Shown here one piece after another: positions 11,671 through 23,780 of a DNA stretch of 64,000 nucleotides. Numbering within the stretch: position 1 is the first letter of the stretch; each line of letters begins with the position of its first letter. Source of the DNA: Apricaphanius iberus (Eukaryota; Chordata; Actinopteri; Cyprinodontiformes; Aphaniidae). The stretch is from positions 1,815,501-1,879,500 of the forward strand of contig JAPXFQ010000074.1 in NCBI GenBank assembly GCA_028564705.1, read 5' to 3'. The translations under genes and the position numbers were made by a program. The notes beneath the pieces are model-generated. The model made no database searches. It saw only the letters and a list, made by a program, of their open reading frames with translations, and was not told where the DNA came from.

Positions 11671-11752
11671 ATGTAGTTCAAAGCCCTTTTTCTGTTGTGC
11701 TACTGTGAAATCACATGAGCAGTGCAATATTAAAAGGGCATTGGCTCACACA
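11671..11752 (+). ncRNA. mir-130: mir-130 precursor hairpin
   Basis: The 3' arm at 11720-11741 starts CAGTGCAATATTAAAAGGGC, the miR-130 mature sequence with seed AGTGCAA at positions 2-8; only bases just after the seed differ from the common miR-130a form. The 5' arm at about 11683-11704 (GCCCTTTTTCTGTTGTGCTA) pairs with it: AAAAGGGC against GCCCTTTT, and the region around TTGTGCTACT against AGTGCAA. The flanks 11671-11682 and 11742-11752 pair on to close the lower stem. miR-130 silences mRNAs carrying TTGCACT sites through Argonaute. It is the first of four same-strand members, 215 bp upstream of mir-301, so the two probably come from one primary transcript. Which paralogue (130a, b or c) needs a database comparison. 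Confidence 0.9.
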
Positions 11753-11966
11753 CTGCCATCTCGGTACCTCCTGCTGTATTCAAATTATTTTTTTTCTGTT
11801 TTACTCGCGAACAAGCAGTGTAGAGGTGGTTCTGCATCAGCCCTTGATGGAATGACTGGACCGTTGTTGGAGATTTCGTTTTGTGGTTGACGGTTGTGTA
11901 TCCACAGAGTATGTGTGTGTGATACAGCTACTCCCCTTGTTTTTGTGAGTGTGTCCCAGCATGCAG

Positions 11967-12045
11967 AGGTCAGCTGCTTTGACGATGTTGCACTACTGTA
12001 CCATGCGCTAAAGCAGTGCAATAGTATTGTCATAGCATTTGGCCT
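11967..12045 (+). ncRNA. mir-301: mir-301 precursor hairpin (301c-like)
   Basis: The 3' arm at 12014-12036 begins CAGTGCAATAGTATTGTCAT, the miR-301 mature sequence; CATAG after TTGT resembles the fish miR-301c form. The 5' arm at about 11976-11997 reads GCTTTGACGATGTTGCACTA and pairs with it. The lower stem AGGTCAGCTG / CATTTGGCCT extends the hairpin to about 79 nt, a normal precursor size. The loop is the short CTGTACCATGCGCTAAAG stretch. The seed AGTGCAA is shared with miR-130 and miR-454, so targets should overlap. It lies 215 bp downstream of mir-130 on the same strand and was probably co-transcribed and co-processed with it. Confidence 0.93.
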
Positions 12046-12049
12046 TTGT

Positions 12050-13350
12050 CCTGCACTACAGCAGCTGGAGCGCACAGATTGCTGAAAGTGGAAAAAACAG
12101 ATAAGAAAATAGTCTTTAAAAAATTGTCGTTAAGTTGTCTGTAAGTTTTCCCAATGTAAAGATCCGTGCATCAAACCAGACCTATTCTTTTTAGCTATTT
12201 GCAGAAAGAGTGTAAAAAGATTTTGAATAATTTTTTATGATAACCCTAATTTCTTTCAGATAAGCAGATTTTTATTTTTACAATAAACTGAAGTTGGACT
12301 GTGTAATTCCAACATATTTGTAAGATTATTAAGGAAACATTTGGAACTTGAATTTTATTTGTAATGTTTGTACAATATAGTAATATATTTAATCCACTGA
12401 CAGTGGATTCATAAAATATTTGGGTTTTTTGGGGAATCTCCGTTGGTTTTTTTGGCCACAGTTTGGGCACCGCTCAGGTTTTTCAGACAGGAAGAGTCTG
12501 TGGCTTTTTATTCAGCCGTGTTCCATTATCTGGCTGTATTTTACCCCGGGAGATATAGGCCTCCTGGACCACGCCTCCTTAAAAAAAGAACATTTTGTTC
12601 ACAGAACCACACGGGTTGTCTTGGTTTGCATTGCAGACCACGTGTCACATTAAGTAACAAGCTCTGAGGTCAACTTACCCAACTTCTTGCACATTTTTGC
12701 AGGCAGTGTAATGTGTTGCTACATGCTGGCCCACAGTGTGAAAACTTTTCGAGTCTAAGTTGGGTCGGATTTTATTTGGATTCTTTTTTACCTGAATTTT
12801 AATTGTCCAGATTTGACTTCTCTGATTGGATCCGAAATGACTAAACTAAATATACAAATAAGATGGAAAGATAGCTTACCTTCATGGCTATTTTGTTTGT
12901 GAGAATTATTTATTTCAAACACAATAAATCAGGATGAAACAAAAAAAAGGAAATAATTTTAAGGTGGCCAATCTGGATTCCACTAGTTTTGTATTTAAAT
13001 GTATTCCTGTAAAAGCCATAGTTAAAAGCAGCAAAAATAAAATGACCTTTGAAAAATCATGCGTTTGTATATTTATTTGGCTGCAATAAACTAACATCTA
13101 AATTGATATTTTAAATAAAATGAATATTTTGTTCTCATGTTATGAGTGCAAATTTTCAGCTGTAATTAAATATTTAATTCTAAACTTGTTTCATAGAATA
13201 AAGAGAGCAACTGTGCATGTCTTCTCTGTAAAAGAACATGTGAGCCTATAGATGAATGCTGCAGTCCCTAATTATTCTGTGTGTGTATGTGTGTGTGTGT
13301 GAGCGCACTCCTGAAGACCTCCCCCCACCCTCCCCCACCACCTCTTTCAG
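12050..13350. other. Intronic-looking non-coding stretch
   Basis: The sequence is AT-rich with no recognisable gene. The frames at 12420-12667 overlap one another in different frames and on composition alone look accidental. A (TG)n run lies near 13279-13300. Confidence 0.45.
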
Positions 13351-13418
13351 TCGGCTTTTCAAAGCATAATTTGAGTGTGCAGGCTTGAAGAAGTCACCGC
13401 GTGGGTGGGAAAAATGGG
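13351..13418 (+). other. Possible small internal exon (68 bp)
   Basis: A strong acceptor (C-rich tract ending CACCTCTTTCAG at 13350) is followed 68 bases later by a strong donor, GG|GTAAGT, with intron GT at 13419. The exon ends with an ATG (13414-13416) just before the donor. It is either an untranslated exon of the miRNA host transcript or the exon carrying a start codon of a gene whose other exons I cannot see. Splice-site quality is the only evidence. Confidence 0.35.
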
Positions 13419-15121
13419 GTAAGTTTCCTATTTGGGACAGGTCGTGGGGGGGCTCCTTGTGAGGAATGTGGAGGGCAGGGCTGCTCTGCTAAGAGAGGAA
13501 GGGGAGGGTGTTGGGAGGTTAGGGCTCATCGTCCCACGTTGCTTTTCTTGTTTGTGTGTTGGTGCATGCACTGAAGCCTGCCCCTTCAGATTCAGCTACT
13601 GTTTTGCAAGTGGATGTGGAATTTTCTGTTTGTTGTGTGTTTGACGGGAAAAACGTTGGAATGTGTGGCTGAGTATCTTAATTTCTTTCTCCAGGGTGTT
13701 TAGACGCTAAGTTAACCACGCACTCATAATCACGCACATACAAGTGAATTTAAAACTTTAGATCCTTTGTAAAAATAAATTAAAAAGATCGTTTATAAAC
13801 AGTTTTTATGAAGACTACCACTCGGTCAAGGTGCACCTTTTTCATTTAATGTCAACTTCAGGAAAGTATAGATAGTCATAAATCATTTCAGATGTTAAAC
13901 AATACTTAAAAAATAAAATCCAAACAATTCAAAAGCAATAGTTAAATGTTTTAATATTAGTTAAAGCGGGGTTTATTTAAAGACGGGGTTGAAGGTTTCT
14001 CCAACCGTTGCTGAGGGCAGCCATAATGCTGCACATGTGAGAAGCCCCAGCATTTAATAGATTGCTGTGTGTTATTAGATAAGAACTTGTGGAAAGTAGG
14101 AGCAGGAGAGTTTGGTTGCATAGCATGTGTCCGCTTGTCTGTGATGGTGTGTGGGCAGGTAGATACCAGAACAGGCGGGTCATTATGATGTGCAGCCTTT
14201 AGGGACCAGGGGCCTAATATGTCACCAGTGTGTCTCCATAGCGGTGGGCTGTGATTGGTGCATCATCCTCAGCTGCAGATGTAGGTGTGATGGGTGCTGA
14301 TCTCAGATCAGCTGTAATCAAATTGTAACCAGACATAATGATGCAGATAGGAAGCCTCTTTAAACATAGGGGCTGGGCCACATAGCTCAACAATTAAAAC
14401 CTATGATTTTTCCATACCAAATCTGATTTGCATTTTTAAATAATTTAAATAATTTTTAATAGGACATATCCAGAATATATTTGGCCGGATCGCATCTGTC
14501 TCAAGATACCGAAAATGCAAATGTGCTGAACCAGATTGTTTGGTCTATTTATTCAGGAGTGATGAAATAGCAGGTTTGAGTTTTCTAATTCCCTTCATGT
14601 GTTGGAGTTCGTTGTTGTATTTTGGGACTTCCACATGGAAAAGCACTTTTCCTCTGTAATCTGGGTGGGCATTTCCTTCTCCCATTTAGCTTTAATATGT
14701 ATCGTTGAGGGAAGTCTGCCAGATAGTGCTATAAATTTAGGGGAAGAAAAAAAAGAATCCTTGGCTCAGTTCATGCTGTATATCTGTTTTTACAGTTTCT
14801 TTCCTGTATTCTGAGTCTTTGAACAATGAGCTAAAAGCTGAAACTGTAAAAAAAAAAAAAAGTAATGAACTTGTTTGGAGGAAATGCATTATTCTTTTCT
14901 TAAATCACTATAAAACCATGAAGCAATTTAAATGACTTTTTATCAATTAAGCAATATAAACACATTTTAAACCGGTGTTTAGTGTTGTTTTTTAAGTAAC
15001 AGAATTGCTTATCATATTCAGGCCCTGTGCTTCTAAAAAAAAAATACTCTGTCACTAGTGAGAACTTTACAGCAATGATGATGAAATATCAAATATGTAT
15101 GGACATCAAGTAATTTTTTCA
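13419..15121. other. Non-coding stretch, no feature recognised
   Basis: No hairpin, protein frame or mobile-element end was recognised. The block 14200-14340 is less AT-rich than its surroundings and might be conserved regulatory sequence, but nothing in it can be named. Confidence 0.4.
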
Positions 15122-15129
15122 GTAAAACC

Positions 15130-15527
15130 TAGGGCTAGATATTGTTAGGAATTTCACAATTCCATTCAATTTCGATTATTGCGGCTTCAATTCAATTTCG
15201 ATTCAATTCGATATTGATTTTTTTAGGTTTCAATATCAATTTAATAATAAGTAAATACACAAGTTATTGTGTACCTGAGTATATTTTTAAATAATGTGTG
15301 CAGTAGTACCAATATTTAAGAACAAATTGACCCCAGCATGTTTCCTGTCATGGTTTATTTAGCAGAACAAGCTGTACAATCTTGTATATGTGTTTTACAA
15401 CGCTGAACACTCTCACTAGAGTGTTGCCGGTGGACTGAATCGAATCATACGATTTGATGAATCAATATTTAATTGAGAGACAAATAATTGCAATGCATTG
15501 ATCAATCAATATTTTTACCAAGCCCTA
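15130..15527. mobile_element. hAT-type MITE with 8-bp target duplication
   Basis: The 398-bp element is bracketed by GTAAAACC (15122-15129) and GTGAAACC (15528-15535), an 8-bp duplication with one mismatch. The ends are inverted: TAGGGCTAGATATTG at the left, TAGGGCTTGGTAAAAATATTG from the complemented right end. The interior is AT-rich with AATTCGAT/ATTGAATC-type repeats and no coding frame. It belongs to a different family from the 7455 element but has the same TAGG(G/C)CT-type terminus. Confidence 0.85.
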
Positions 15528-15648
15528 GTGAAACCTCTTCCTGTTTTTTTTGCTTTTTATTTTTTAATGAAAAGACGGAATGTTGTAGCAGCCATTCCAA
15601 AATGTCACTTTTTTGGGAACATTTTCTGGCATCTTTTATAATGTACAC

Positions 15649-15996
15649 TATGGATGTGTATTGGTGATATATTATGCATCACAATGACAGGGGGCATAAC
15701 ACGATATATTGCAATACAAATTGTATTTTAAAACCGAATTTAACTAGAAGAACTGTGACAGAATTCTAAAAACTCCTACCTGTTTCATACTCAAAACATC
15801 CAGTTTTATTTCTAGACCTAGTTGATCATCTAGAACAAAGAAGGGGAAAATAGCCACCAACTACCAATCATATTTTTAATTTTCATTACAAAAATTACTG
15901 TCATTAATGGTTTCATTCAAATTCTAAACGATAAATTGCTTTTGAATATTACAATATCATGACATAAATCTGTATCTGTATTTTCTTACATCCCTA
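15649..15996. mobile_element. hAT-type MITE with perfect 8-bp target duplication
   Basis: ATGTACAC occurs at 15641-15648 and again at 15997-16004, flanking a 348-bp insert exactly. The termini are inverted (TATGGATGTGTATTGG at the left; TAGGGATGTAAGAAAATAC from the complemented right end). The interior is non-coding. A second, inverted copy of the same family lies at 23498. Confidence 0.88.
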
Positions 15997-16437
15997 ATGT
16001 ACACATTCACTTTATTAGGCTTTTCTGACAGAATTCCTTTTGTTTATTTAGCTACTGAACATTTCCACCCAACTGATGTTAGAAAGCGTTTATGGCATGT
16101 AAATATAATGGATGATTTTAATTAGCATTTATGCTGGATTCTTACCACACATCAGTCACAGTAGAGGCTCTGTCTAAATCAAATACACATTGTTTAGTTA
16201 ATATTAACATGACGCATAGCAACTACTGAAAGTTTCAAGCAGCCCAAAAACTATCTGATCCCCTATCTACATAAAAACGTGGAAATGTCAAATTTTGTTT
16301 ACTTAACAACACCAGATAAAATAAAGAAATTGCGTTCATTTTTATGTACCCCAATTAATTTCTCATATTTACAATGAATAGAACAGCTGAAGATTCACAT
16401 CTTTAACCAAAAGGAATTCATGAATGTAAAGTAGGCC

Positions 16438-17010
16438 AAAATCAATGTTCTTTATATAGCACCTTTGCCAAATTAAAATGACAAAGTGCTTCATAAAGAA
16501 AGCATAAATATTAAAACCTTAATAAAAGGATTAAAGAAGCAGTAAATTATACAGAAAAAAATATATACAAAAATATTTATGAATATCTTAACGAAAAAAC
16601 ATGTTTGAATAAAAATATATCCAGATGCTTTTTAAATCAGTTTCGAGATGACCTTAAAAGGGAGGAAACCGGCTCCTCAGTCGAGGTGCAAAAATCTAAA
16701 GAGAGTGATCTCCTACAGTGGGTTTTGGTTTGAGGACATTAGGGCTCTAGTTTGTGACTATTAAAAAAAGCAGCTTGATCAGGCAGGGTGCTGAAAGTCA
16801 AAGTCAGGATTTTAAAAATGAATTCTAAAATGGAGAGGTAACAGGTGCAAAGACATTAAAACAGGAGTGATGTGAGTTCTTCTGTTTGTTCGGCTTAAAA
16901 GTCTCACTGCAGATTTTTTGGGGCGAGTGAAGGCATCAGATTTTTTTATTTATGTTTAAAACCACTGTTGAAATAGTCTAGAAAAAAGGAAATTAAAGCA
17001 TGAATAACAA
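16438..17010 (-). repeat. LINE-like 3' UTR repeat, minus strand
   Basis: The block starts with TTTATATAGCACCTTTGCC and CAAAGTGCTTCATAAAG, the antisense of an L2/CR1-type 3' end (CACTTTG...GCTATATAAA). It continues with ACAGGAGTGATGTGAG and similar phrases that I associate with fish LINE 3' regions. No reverse transcriptase frame survives. Confidence 0.5.
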
Positions 17011-18435
17011 TCTCATGCTCCTGTTTTGAGACCAATCTTTCCTGGTTAGAAATATTTTTCAATTGAATAAAAACAAGTATGGAAAAGTTGTTTTGAGTTA
17101 CCTTAAAGAAACATGGATTGGTTGAAAATAACTAAAATCCATAAGTTTGGCTTAATGGCCAAGATCTTAAGTCCAATCTGTCGTCTCATCAGAAGCGCCC
17201 CTCTCTACGGGCCACTGATCACACCCTCTGTCTACTCGTTCAGTGGAAGAAGTTATTCTTTAACCCGTTTATTTATCTTAGGTTGTTTGAAGAACTCTTG
17301 GAGTAAAAGTTATCATCCTCATGAAAGTAAAGTATACTGTGAATTGTATTAATATAAAAGTAACACTATAGTTATGGTATCTCTGTTGCATTCAGTCAAA
17401 ACCTCTAAACTGAGGGGTGCAAGAAACTGTAAACATTAAAAATACAACTACATGTATAATTAGGAATACTCCAATCAATCAAATAGTGTTTAAAATCAAC
17501 TGGTTCCTCTCTCTGATTGATGATCTGCACATCAAATTCTTTTCAGCATGTTCCTTGTGAGATGAGGGACGCATATTGTGATGCACTAACGATGTCATAA
17601 TTGCTTCCTTTTTTGTTCAATCCAAATATGTAACAGTTTCTTTTCCTTTAAGGTCTGAGTTACATTCATTTGACAAATTAAAACAAAATGTATAAAAAGC
17701 ATTTGGGATGTTTAATTGTCCTTGGAAAGAACATCCTAGCACGAGACCTCAAATAATATAGCATCATAATTCCTAGCTGATGGACATGATGCATGTAGTA
17801 AACTGCTTGGGCCAAAAACCCTCTATTTAAATAATGTAATGGAACCTAATTTATTCACACATTAGTGTGACTCACAGAGGAGCACAGTGTGAAGCAAAAC
17901 TGCTGCAGATTCAAGTGCTTTCTTTAAAGATTAGCGGTTGTTTTAATGTTCACAAAGTTTGCAGCTACAATGTAAACACCAGAGGAGCAACGCTTTTCCG
18001 CACTTTGATCCTTTTGTTTTCGAAGAAGGGACTTTGAGAGTTACTCTGTTTATTTTTGATATAAAAATGTAAGGGTTACTCACAAACCCTTAACTTAAAA
18101 TCCAATATGGTTACAATATGTGTTAAATATACTATTGACTGTAGTAAAAAAAGTTAATGATTGTGTTGCTGCAACGTGTGAATGCACTCAGATATACATT
18201 GTGTTTGATTTGTTTGGCTAACAGCGGTTAGCTTCTTCTCTGTGCATACTTGAGGGAGATATTCCCTGTTCTCTTTTCAAACGATCCATGTAACTAGAAC
18301 AGGTGGGGAGGAAGGTGAGCTTGATCTTCACATCCTGATGTTCCACACTTTATGTTTGCACACCTCTTCCTTCTCCTCCTCCCAGAATGAAAGTTTCCAT
18401 CTATGGGGAGAGCTGCATCTCATCCACATCACCTT
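17011..18435. other. Intronic-looking non-coding stretch
   Basis: Mixed AT-rich sequence with no recognised element or gene. The frame 17113-17352 lacks any family resemblance. Confidence 0.4.
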
Positions 18436-18519
18436 GCAGACAAAACCCTATCAGTATTGCCTCTGCTTTCACTAGCACTGACAGAGTAGTGCAATATTGC
18501 TTATAGGGTCTTGACTCTG
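18436..18519 (+). ncRNA. mir-454: mir-454 precursor hairpin
   Basis: The 3' arm at 18487-18509 begins TAGTGCAATATTGCTTATAG and ends GGT, matching the conserved vertebrate miR-454-3p. The 5' arm at 18445-18467 begins ACCCTATCAGTATTGCCTCT and is its imperfect complement, with ACCCTAT pairing to ATAGGGT. The loop lies between 18468 and 18486, and the lower stem CAGACAAA / TTGACTCTG closes the hairpin. The seed AGTGCAA is that of miR-130/301, so this is a family member. In mammals mir-454 is paired with mir-301a. Here it is 6.4 kb downstream of mir-301 on the same strand, consistent with one long primary transcript. Confidence 0.93.
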
Positions 18520-20194
18520 AGGGATGGTCTTCCTCCTGTGGTTTGCCTCCCAGCTGATGGACCTACACGTTTAATTTCATTGTGTTGAGCTTTCCTCCTG
18601 CTGCAGACCGGAGCTCTTAGGCTTTAATGTGTAGTGTGATACATGCTATGTAAAGATTGGTCATGTTGTAGCTCAACAATTAAGTCGTGCATCAACTACT
18701 ATTGCAAATGAAGTTTATTGAAGCCTCTTGGGTCGAAATGTGCCTGCTGGGAGGTGAACTAACTTTGTGATATGCTCCTCGTTTGAGACAAAAATCCTGA
18801 CCCTGAACTGCATCTGTCTCGGAGGGAACCTGTAGTCCTGTGTGACTTGGACATGTTTCTGTCATGCAATCAAAAAGAATGCTTAATGTAAACTAGTATT
18901 CTAAAATACCTTCATTAGAAACAAGACAAAACTACTCAATTAAAAACATGACTATACAGATAATTTAACCTCTCAAATGGTTTTGGTTTCACTGATGTCT
19001 CAGAAGTAAATGAACAAATCATTTGGAGCTGAAAAGTTATTTTAAATGTATGAAATTGAGTTTTGATTCTTTATTTTTATACTTTATATATATACTATAC
19101 AAGAAACTTCAGTGTTATCCTGTTCTATTAAGTTTTTAAATCTACAGTGGGATGTATATGGAGCTATTTCTGGTGCAAAAGGACGGGTGCCTTGTAACTG
19201 AAGTTGAAAATTCTGTGGGAGTTTTGTAATTCTAGATTTATATTTAAGTAACATTTACACCTCTTCAATTTCTTTTTTTAAAATTATCTTACATTCGCAG
19301 TTTTACCCCAGTTGATCCAAAACAAATGGTAGAAAACGCATCTGCATACCTGTGTATACAAAAATACCTAGTGTATACCTTTTTGTTGCTTCCTGACTCA
19401 GGGAAATTGCTAAAGGGTGATTTCTTCTAATTTCTAAAGCCCTTTGCCAGTTTAATCTTTTCTAGTTTAAAATTTTTAAATACTTTGACTCTTCAAACCT
19501 GTACTAAATTATTCAACACTTATAGCAGAATCACTCAAACCCAGTTTGGGATTAGTGGAACCTTTATTTGATTTGAAAGAAGTTCAATAAAGGTTATTTT
19601 AACACTTCTAGTTGTATGTGGACCACATTTGAACAGTTCCAGCTCAGGAACACAGGGTTAATGTTAACACATTATGTTTATACATAGGCCAGGATCCTGA
19701 GTCATACTATTCTTAAAAAATATGTAAAATTTTAAATTAGACCTAATTTGAGATCACTTACTTTTCTAAGTATGAACAGAATGTTTATAAACAACATATA
19801 GTGCTGAAAAATTTACCTTTTTTAACTGAAAAACTAACTCCACTCTAAAAAAGTCATGGACATTTTTATAAACACAAACTGAGACAAACAAGACAAACAT
19901 AGAGATATACCTTTAAGCATAGTCTATTATGTTCTATGTGTACTAAATATTTAGAGCACCCTAAGAAAATAATTTACCTGACCTATTATCAAGATTTCAC
20001 AAATTAAGTAAAGATTTTACCAATTACATTCTGGGTTTTAAATATTTTGCCATTAGTGTAGAATAATATAATCCAGGTTTGAATAGTCTACATTTTGTAG
20101 TTCATGAGCTGGAGCTGTTCTAGTGTTGTTCAGATGCAACACAAAGTGCTGAAATCACCCTTTAGGTCACTTTTAACAAATCAAATAAATTCAG
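18520..20194. other. Intronic-looking non-coding stretch
   Basis: AT-rich, with no open frame worth naming and no recognised transposon end. Confidence 0.4.
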
Positions 20195-21345
20195 TTAATT
20201 TTATTCATTTAGCACCGATTCACAACAGAGGTCATCTCAATGCACTTTACAAAAACAAAAAGGCACTGCAATTCAATCATAGATGAATTCCAGTCGGTTT
20301 AAAAATGTTCTATTTAAGGATTCCTAGCAGATTGTGTTGAGTCATTGACTGGCAGTTGTGTCCCGTTGATACAGACTCCAACCACAGCAATCCCTAAAAC
20401 AATCTCTAAAACTGAGCAAGAATGCAGCGACAGTGGAGATTGCTCAGTACAAGCGGCTATCTACCACGACCGACTGGGGGTTGGACAAGACAGAGAACAG
20501 ACACAAAAGAACAAAAGGAACAGATGTAAGAGTACTTTATATATTAAAGAAAGTAAAAAGTTGATAACAGGACATGGAAGACAAAGTTTCATCCCAGTCA
20601 ATGCTTCCCTTCAACAAAGCATTGCAGCCAAGCAGATGCTACACCAGGAGTAACTTCTATTTAGAGAAAAACACTGAGAAAAAGCAAATTAACAGTCAAA
20701 AGAACACTAAATAAAAAAATTGGAGGGTAGTAGATGTGAAAAGTAGTAGAGTAAAGAAAACAGTGTTTGTCCTCCAATAGTCTATGCTCATAGCAGCATA
20801 ACTTCAGAGATAGTTTGGAATGACCTAAGCGACTCGACCTATAAGTTTTATCAAAAAGGAAGGCCTGGTTTAAAAGCAGGCAGGGTGTCTGCCTCATAGA
20901 CTAAAAGTGGGAGCTAATTCCACAGGAGAGGAACCTGATAACTTAAGAATGGACATTTTTATTGTGCAGCCTAATGATTTTACCAGTTGGAAGCATATAT
21001 ATAGTAAAAAGAATTGGTCCAAGCACAGAACCCTGTGGTACTCCACAAGTAACCCTTGATTGAAAAGATTTATCTTTTACATGAACAAATTTAAATATTT
21101 CAGGCAAATAAGATTTAAACCAGTCTAGTGCTGTTCCATTGATCCCTGCAACATTTTCAGGCCTTTCTAAGAGAATATTATGGACGAATGCATCAAAAGC
21201 AACACTGAGTTTTAATATGACCAGATAAGTTACAAGTCCATTATCTGAGGCTTTGAAAATATCATTAATAACTTTCACCGCTGCTGTTTCACTGCTATGA
21301 TGAGCTCTAAAACCTGACTGGAATGATTCAAACAGGTCATTGTGG
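20195..21345 (-). mobile_element. L2-clade LINE copy with internal deletion, minus strand
   Basis: On the minus strand, 21278-20943 encodes a reverse transcriptase piece with [20 protein letters not shown] (motif B region) and LKLSVAFDAF, where L2 enzymes have DLSAAFDT. Upstream, about 21345-21280, the QSGFRxxHSSETA region is readable. The frame should then run into the FHxYADD active site. Instead the text jumps at about 20945 straight to the C-terminal tail (FLFDKTYRS near 20830-20870), so the catalytic YADD and thumb regions are deleted. The 3' UTR follows to the tail at about 20195-20245, with GTGCATTGAGATGACC on the minus strand. The copy is dead. Its tail and UTR match the 1.8-kb and 29.9-kb copies. 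Confidence 0.8.
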
Positions 21346-21440
21346 TTTATGGTAAATGGCCTGTATTGTAAAGCGCTTTATCTAGTCCAGAGGACCCCAA
21401 AGTTCTTCAGAGTACTACATTCACCCATTCACACACATTA
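21346..21440. repeat. Short interspersed repeat next to the L2 copy
   Basis: TAAATGGCCTGTATTGTAAAG, followed by GCGCTTTATCTAGTCC and CATTCACCCATTCACACACA, is a phrase I know as a common fish interspersed repeat. It directly abuts the L2 end. Class uncertain. Confidence 0.45.
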
Positions 21441-21863
21441 TATGCTTAAAATACTTGAATAGCAACATTTTCTAAAGGATTTCGGATAAGAAAGGAAGGT
21501 TAGAAATGTATGTAATTAACTTATTCATCTTTATCGAAAGAGGTTTTCTTAAATGAAGGCTTCAAATTTCCCAAACTGGGTTTGACTGGTTCTGCTATTA
21601 GTGTAGAATAATCTAATCCAGGTTTGAAGAGTCAAAGTATTTTTTTTTAAACTACAGCAGAATAAAGTAGAGCAGGTTAGTGGAAATTGGTTGGAATCAC
21701 TCTTTAGCCATTTCCCCAAGTTGGACTTCAATTTGAAACCAATTTCAGCTTCATGATCCCTATCGATGCGATTTTCAGAGGCCTTGCAGTTTTAATATTT
21801 ATCACAGACGGCTTTAATGTGTTGTGTCTTGAGGAGTTTGTGGAATGTTCTAGTGATTTAATT

Positions 21864-22781
21864 CAGGCGCAGATTTACTAAACATCAAAATGTTTGTGCC
21901 GACTATTTTAGCACCTATTTTTAACGCTTCTGGAAGGCATGTTTTAACTTTGCGCCAACACATTTAACATAAGTTTCTTACTGAAAAATGTCATTCACAC
22001 ACAATATAAACTAATAGTAATTAACACTCACATGGCCACAAACCTGACAGTCATATAAATATTTACCTGTTCTTTTCCCTCAAAGACGTACCCTAACTCA
22101 CTGCACTCTCAGCGTGTCCAAGACACGTTGGGAGCACAGTGAGTTGTGATCCTCATGGATTCTCATCAGTTTCCCTCAGAGTGGTTCATCTTCCTGGGTT
22201 CCAATTAATAAAATAGAGTAATCATGTAACTGTATCAACATGTACTGCATCATGTACTGCAACTTTACATTTAATAGAGGCTATGATAAAGTGTGGTGCA
22301 TTTCAACAACATTAGTTTAATATGGGCATGTTAGCAACCTTGTTCTGGAAATGCAGCAGCTTTAATAAATCTGACTGGATTACGATGCCGGCATGGAACA
22401 GAGAGCAGTGCATGTACACCGCACGGATTAGTTTATTAATGACAAATGAGAAATATAATTAACAACATTCTAGCCTAATAGTAATTAACTCTGTAACAGC
22501 CATAAAATTCATATTCAAATCATTTTCCCCCTTTTTTGTCAAAGACCCATCTTGAATCCATGCAAATAATCATCATCTCTAGCCGTGGCACAGCTAACAG
22601 CAGCCGCAAAGTCAGGCGTTTGAATACTCAAATGAATACTGCTCCTTGCGCCTGTTTTGAATTGCTCGCACAATCTTTATAGATCTCCCACAAATAAAGG
22701 ACACCCCACGGTCACAAAATAACTTCCGCACATGGAATATTATGGTCATTATTAGTAATCTTGATAAATCAGGCCCCCTGA
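21864..22781. mobile_element. Probable non-autonomous DNA element with related inverted ends
   Basis: The left end reads CAGGCGCAGATTTACTAAAC. The complemented right end reads CAGGGGGCCTGATTTATCAA and then GATTACTAA. The shared GATTTA..ACTAA and CAGG start suggest imperfect terminal inverted repeats about 0.9 kb apart. I could not find a clean target duplication and no protein is encoded inside. Confidence 0.4.
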
Positions 22782-22784
22782 CTT

Positions 22785-23496
22785 TTGTGTCAGTGTTAAA
22801 ATATATATAAAAAAAGATTTCAAAATGTTTCTTTTGTGGGAAGAGGCTGTTACAGATGTGTGAATTAGCTCTAAATGTACCACACTAAGTGGAACAAAAA
22901 TATTACAGCAGGAATTTTATAGTTTGTAGAACAAAATCTGTGTAGCTGCAGTGAATAATTTAGGATGGTGAAACAGAGGCTTTCAGCTTTGTGTCTGTGA
23001 ACTACAAAAAAGTACATTAAAAAAGTTATTTTTTAGACACAGGTATGTTGTTGTGGTTTGCACCATTTGTTTTTTTGGATCAAAGTGTAAATATAGGAGT
23101 ATTGAAGTATATGTTTTCGTGTCTGTCCATTTTTTTATTCGCAAGATAACTCAAAAAGTTATGGACAATTTTAAGGAAATGTCCATGATGTCCATAATTC
23201 AGACATTTAATTACGTCTGCCAAGAAGATTATGTTTTCAAAACCAAATAGATAATAAAAAAATACATAAATAAATGAACTAGAGCTGTGTGTGAGGGACA
23301 AAGGAGCGTTGTCAGACTTAGGGAAGCTGAGATGCTGTGCAAAGCTACTCTGTTGACAATTTTCCAGTTTTGCCATTAGAGTTTTGACATCCCTTTAGCA
23401 ACTCGTTTGGAGAAACTACCATTAAATCTAGGGACTTCTTTCTAGTCATATTGGACATTTTGAGATACTCTGGCACGAAGCACATAAAATCAGATA
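22785..23496. other. Non-coding stretch, nothing recognised
   Basis: AT-rich sequence; the overlapping frames on both strands at 23053-23376 are accidental by composition. Confidence 0.4.
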
Positions 23497-23497
23497 A

Positions 23498-23780
23498 TAG
23501 GAATGTAAGAAAATGTTGATATTTCAATATATTGCAATATTTTATGTCACAATGTAGTATCGATATTCAAAACAAAAGTATAGTTTTTTTTGGTTACGAA
23601 TTTTAATTGAATTTTGTCATAAGTTTAAAAGTATAACTGCTAGTTGGTGACTGTTTTCACCCTCTTGTTTCCAGTGGATCAACTAGATCGCAAGATTCTT
23701 GCCAACGATTTGGCAGGGCTGACGAAGGTTTACACTCTCTGAGAGCTTCTCTAGTTTTAAAGAGGACTGAAATAATGCAG
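23498..23780. mobile_element. Second copy of the 15649 MITE family, inverted and eroded
   Basis: TAGGAATGTAAGAAAATGTTG at the left matches the complemented right end of the 15649-15996 element (TAGGGATGTAAGAAAATAC). Similarity continues through ATATTGCAATAT, GTTGGTGACTGTTTTCACCC against TTGGTGGCTATTTTCCCC, and GATCAACTAGATC against GATCAACTAGGTC. The right terminus was not located, so this copy is probably truncated. Confidence 0.65.
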
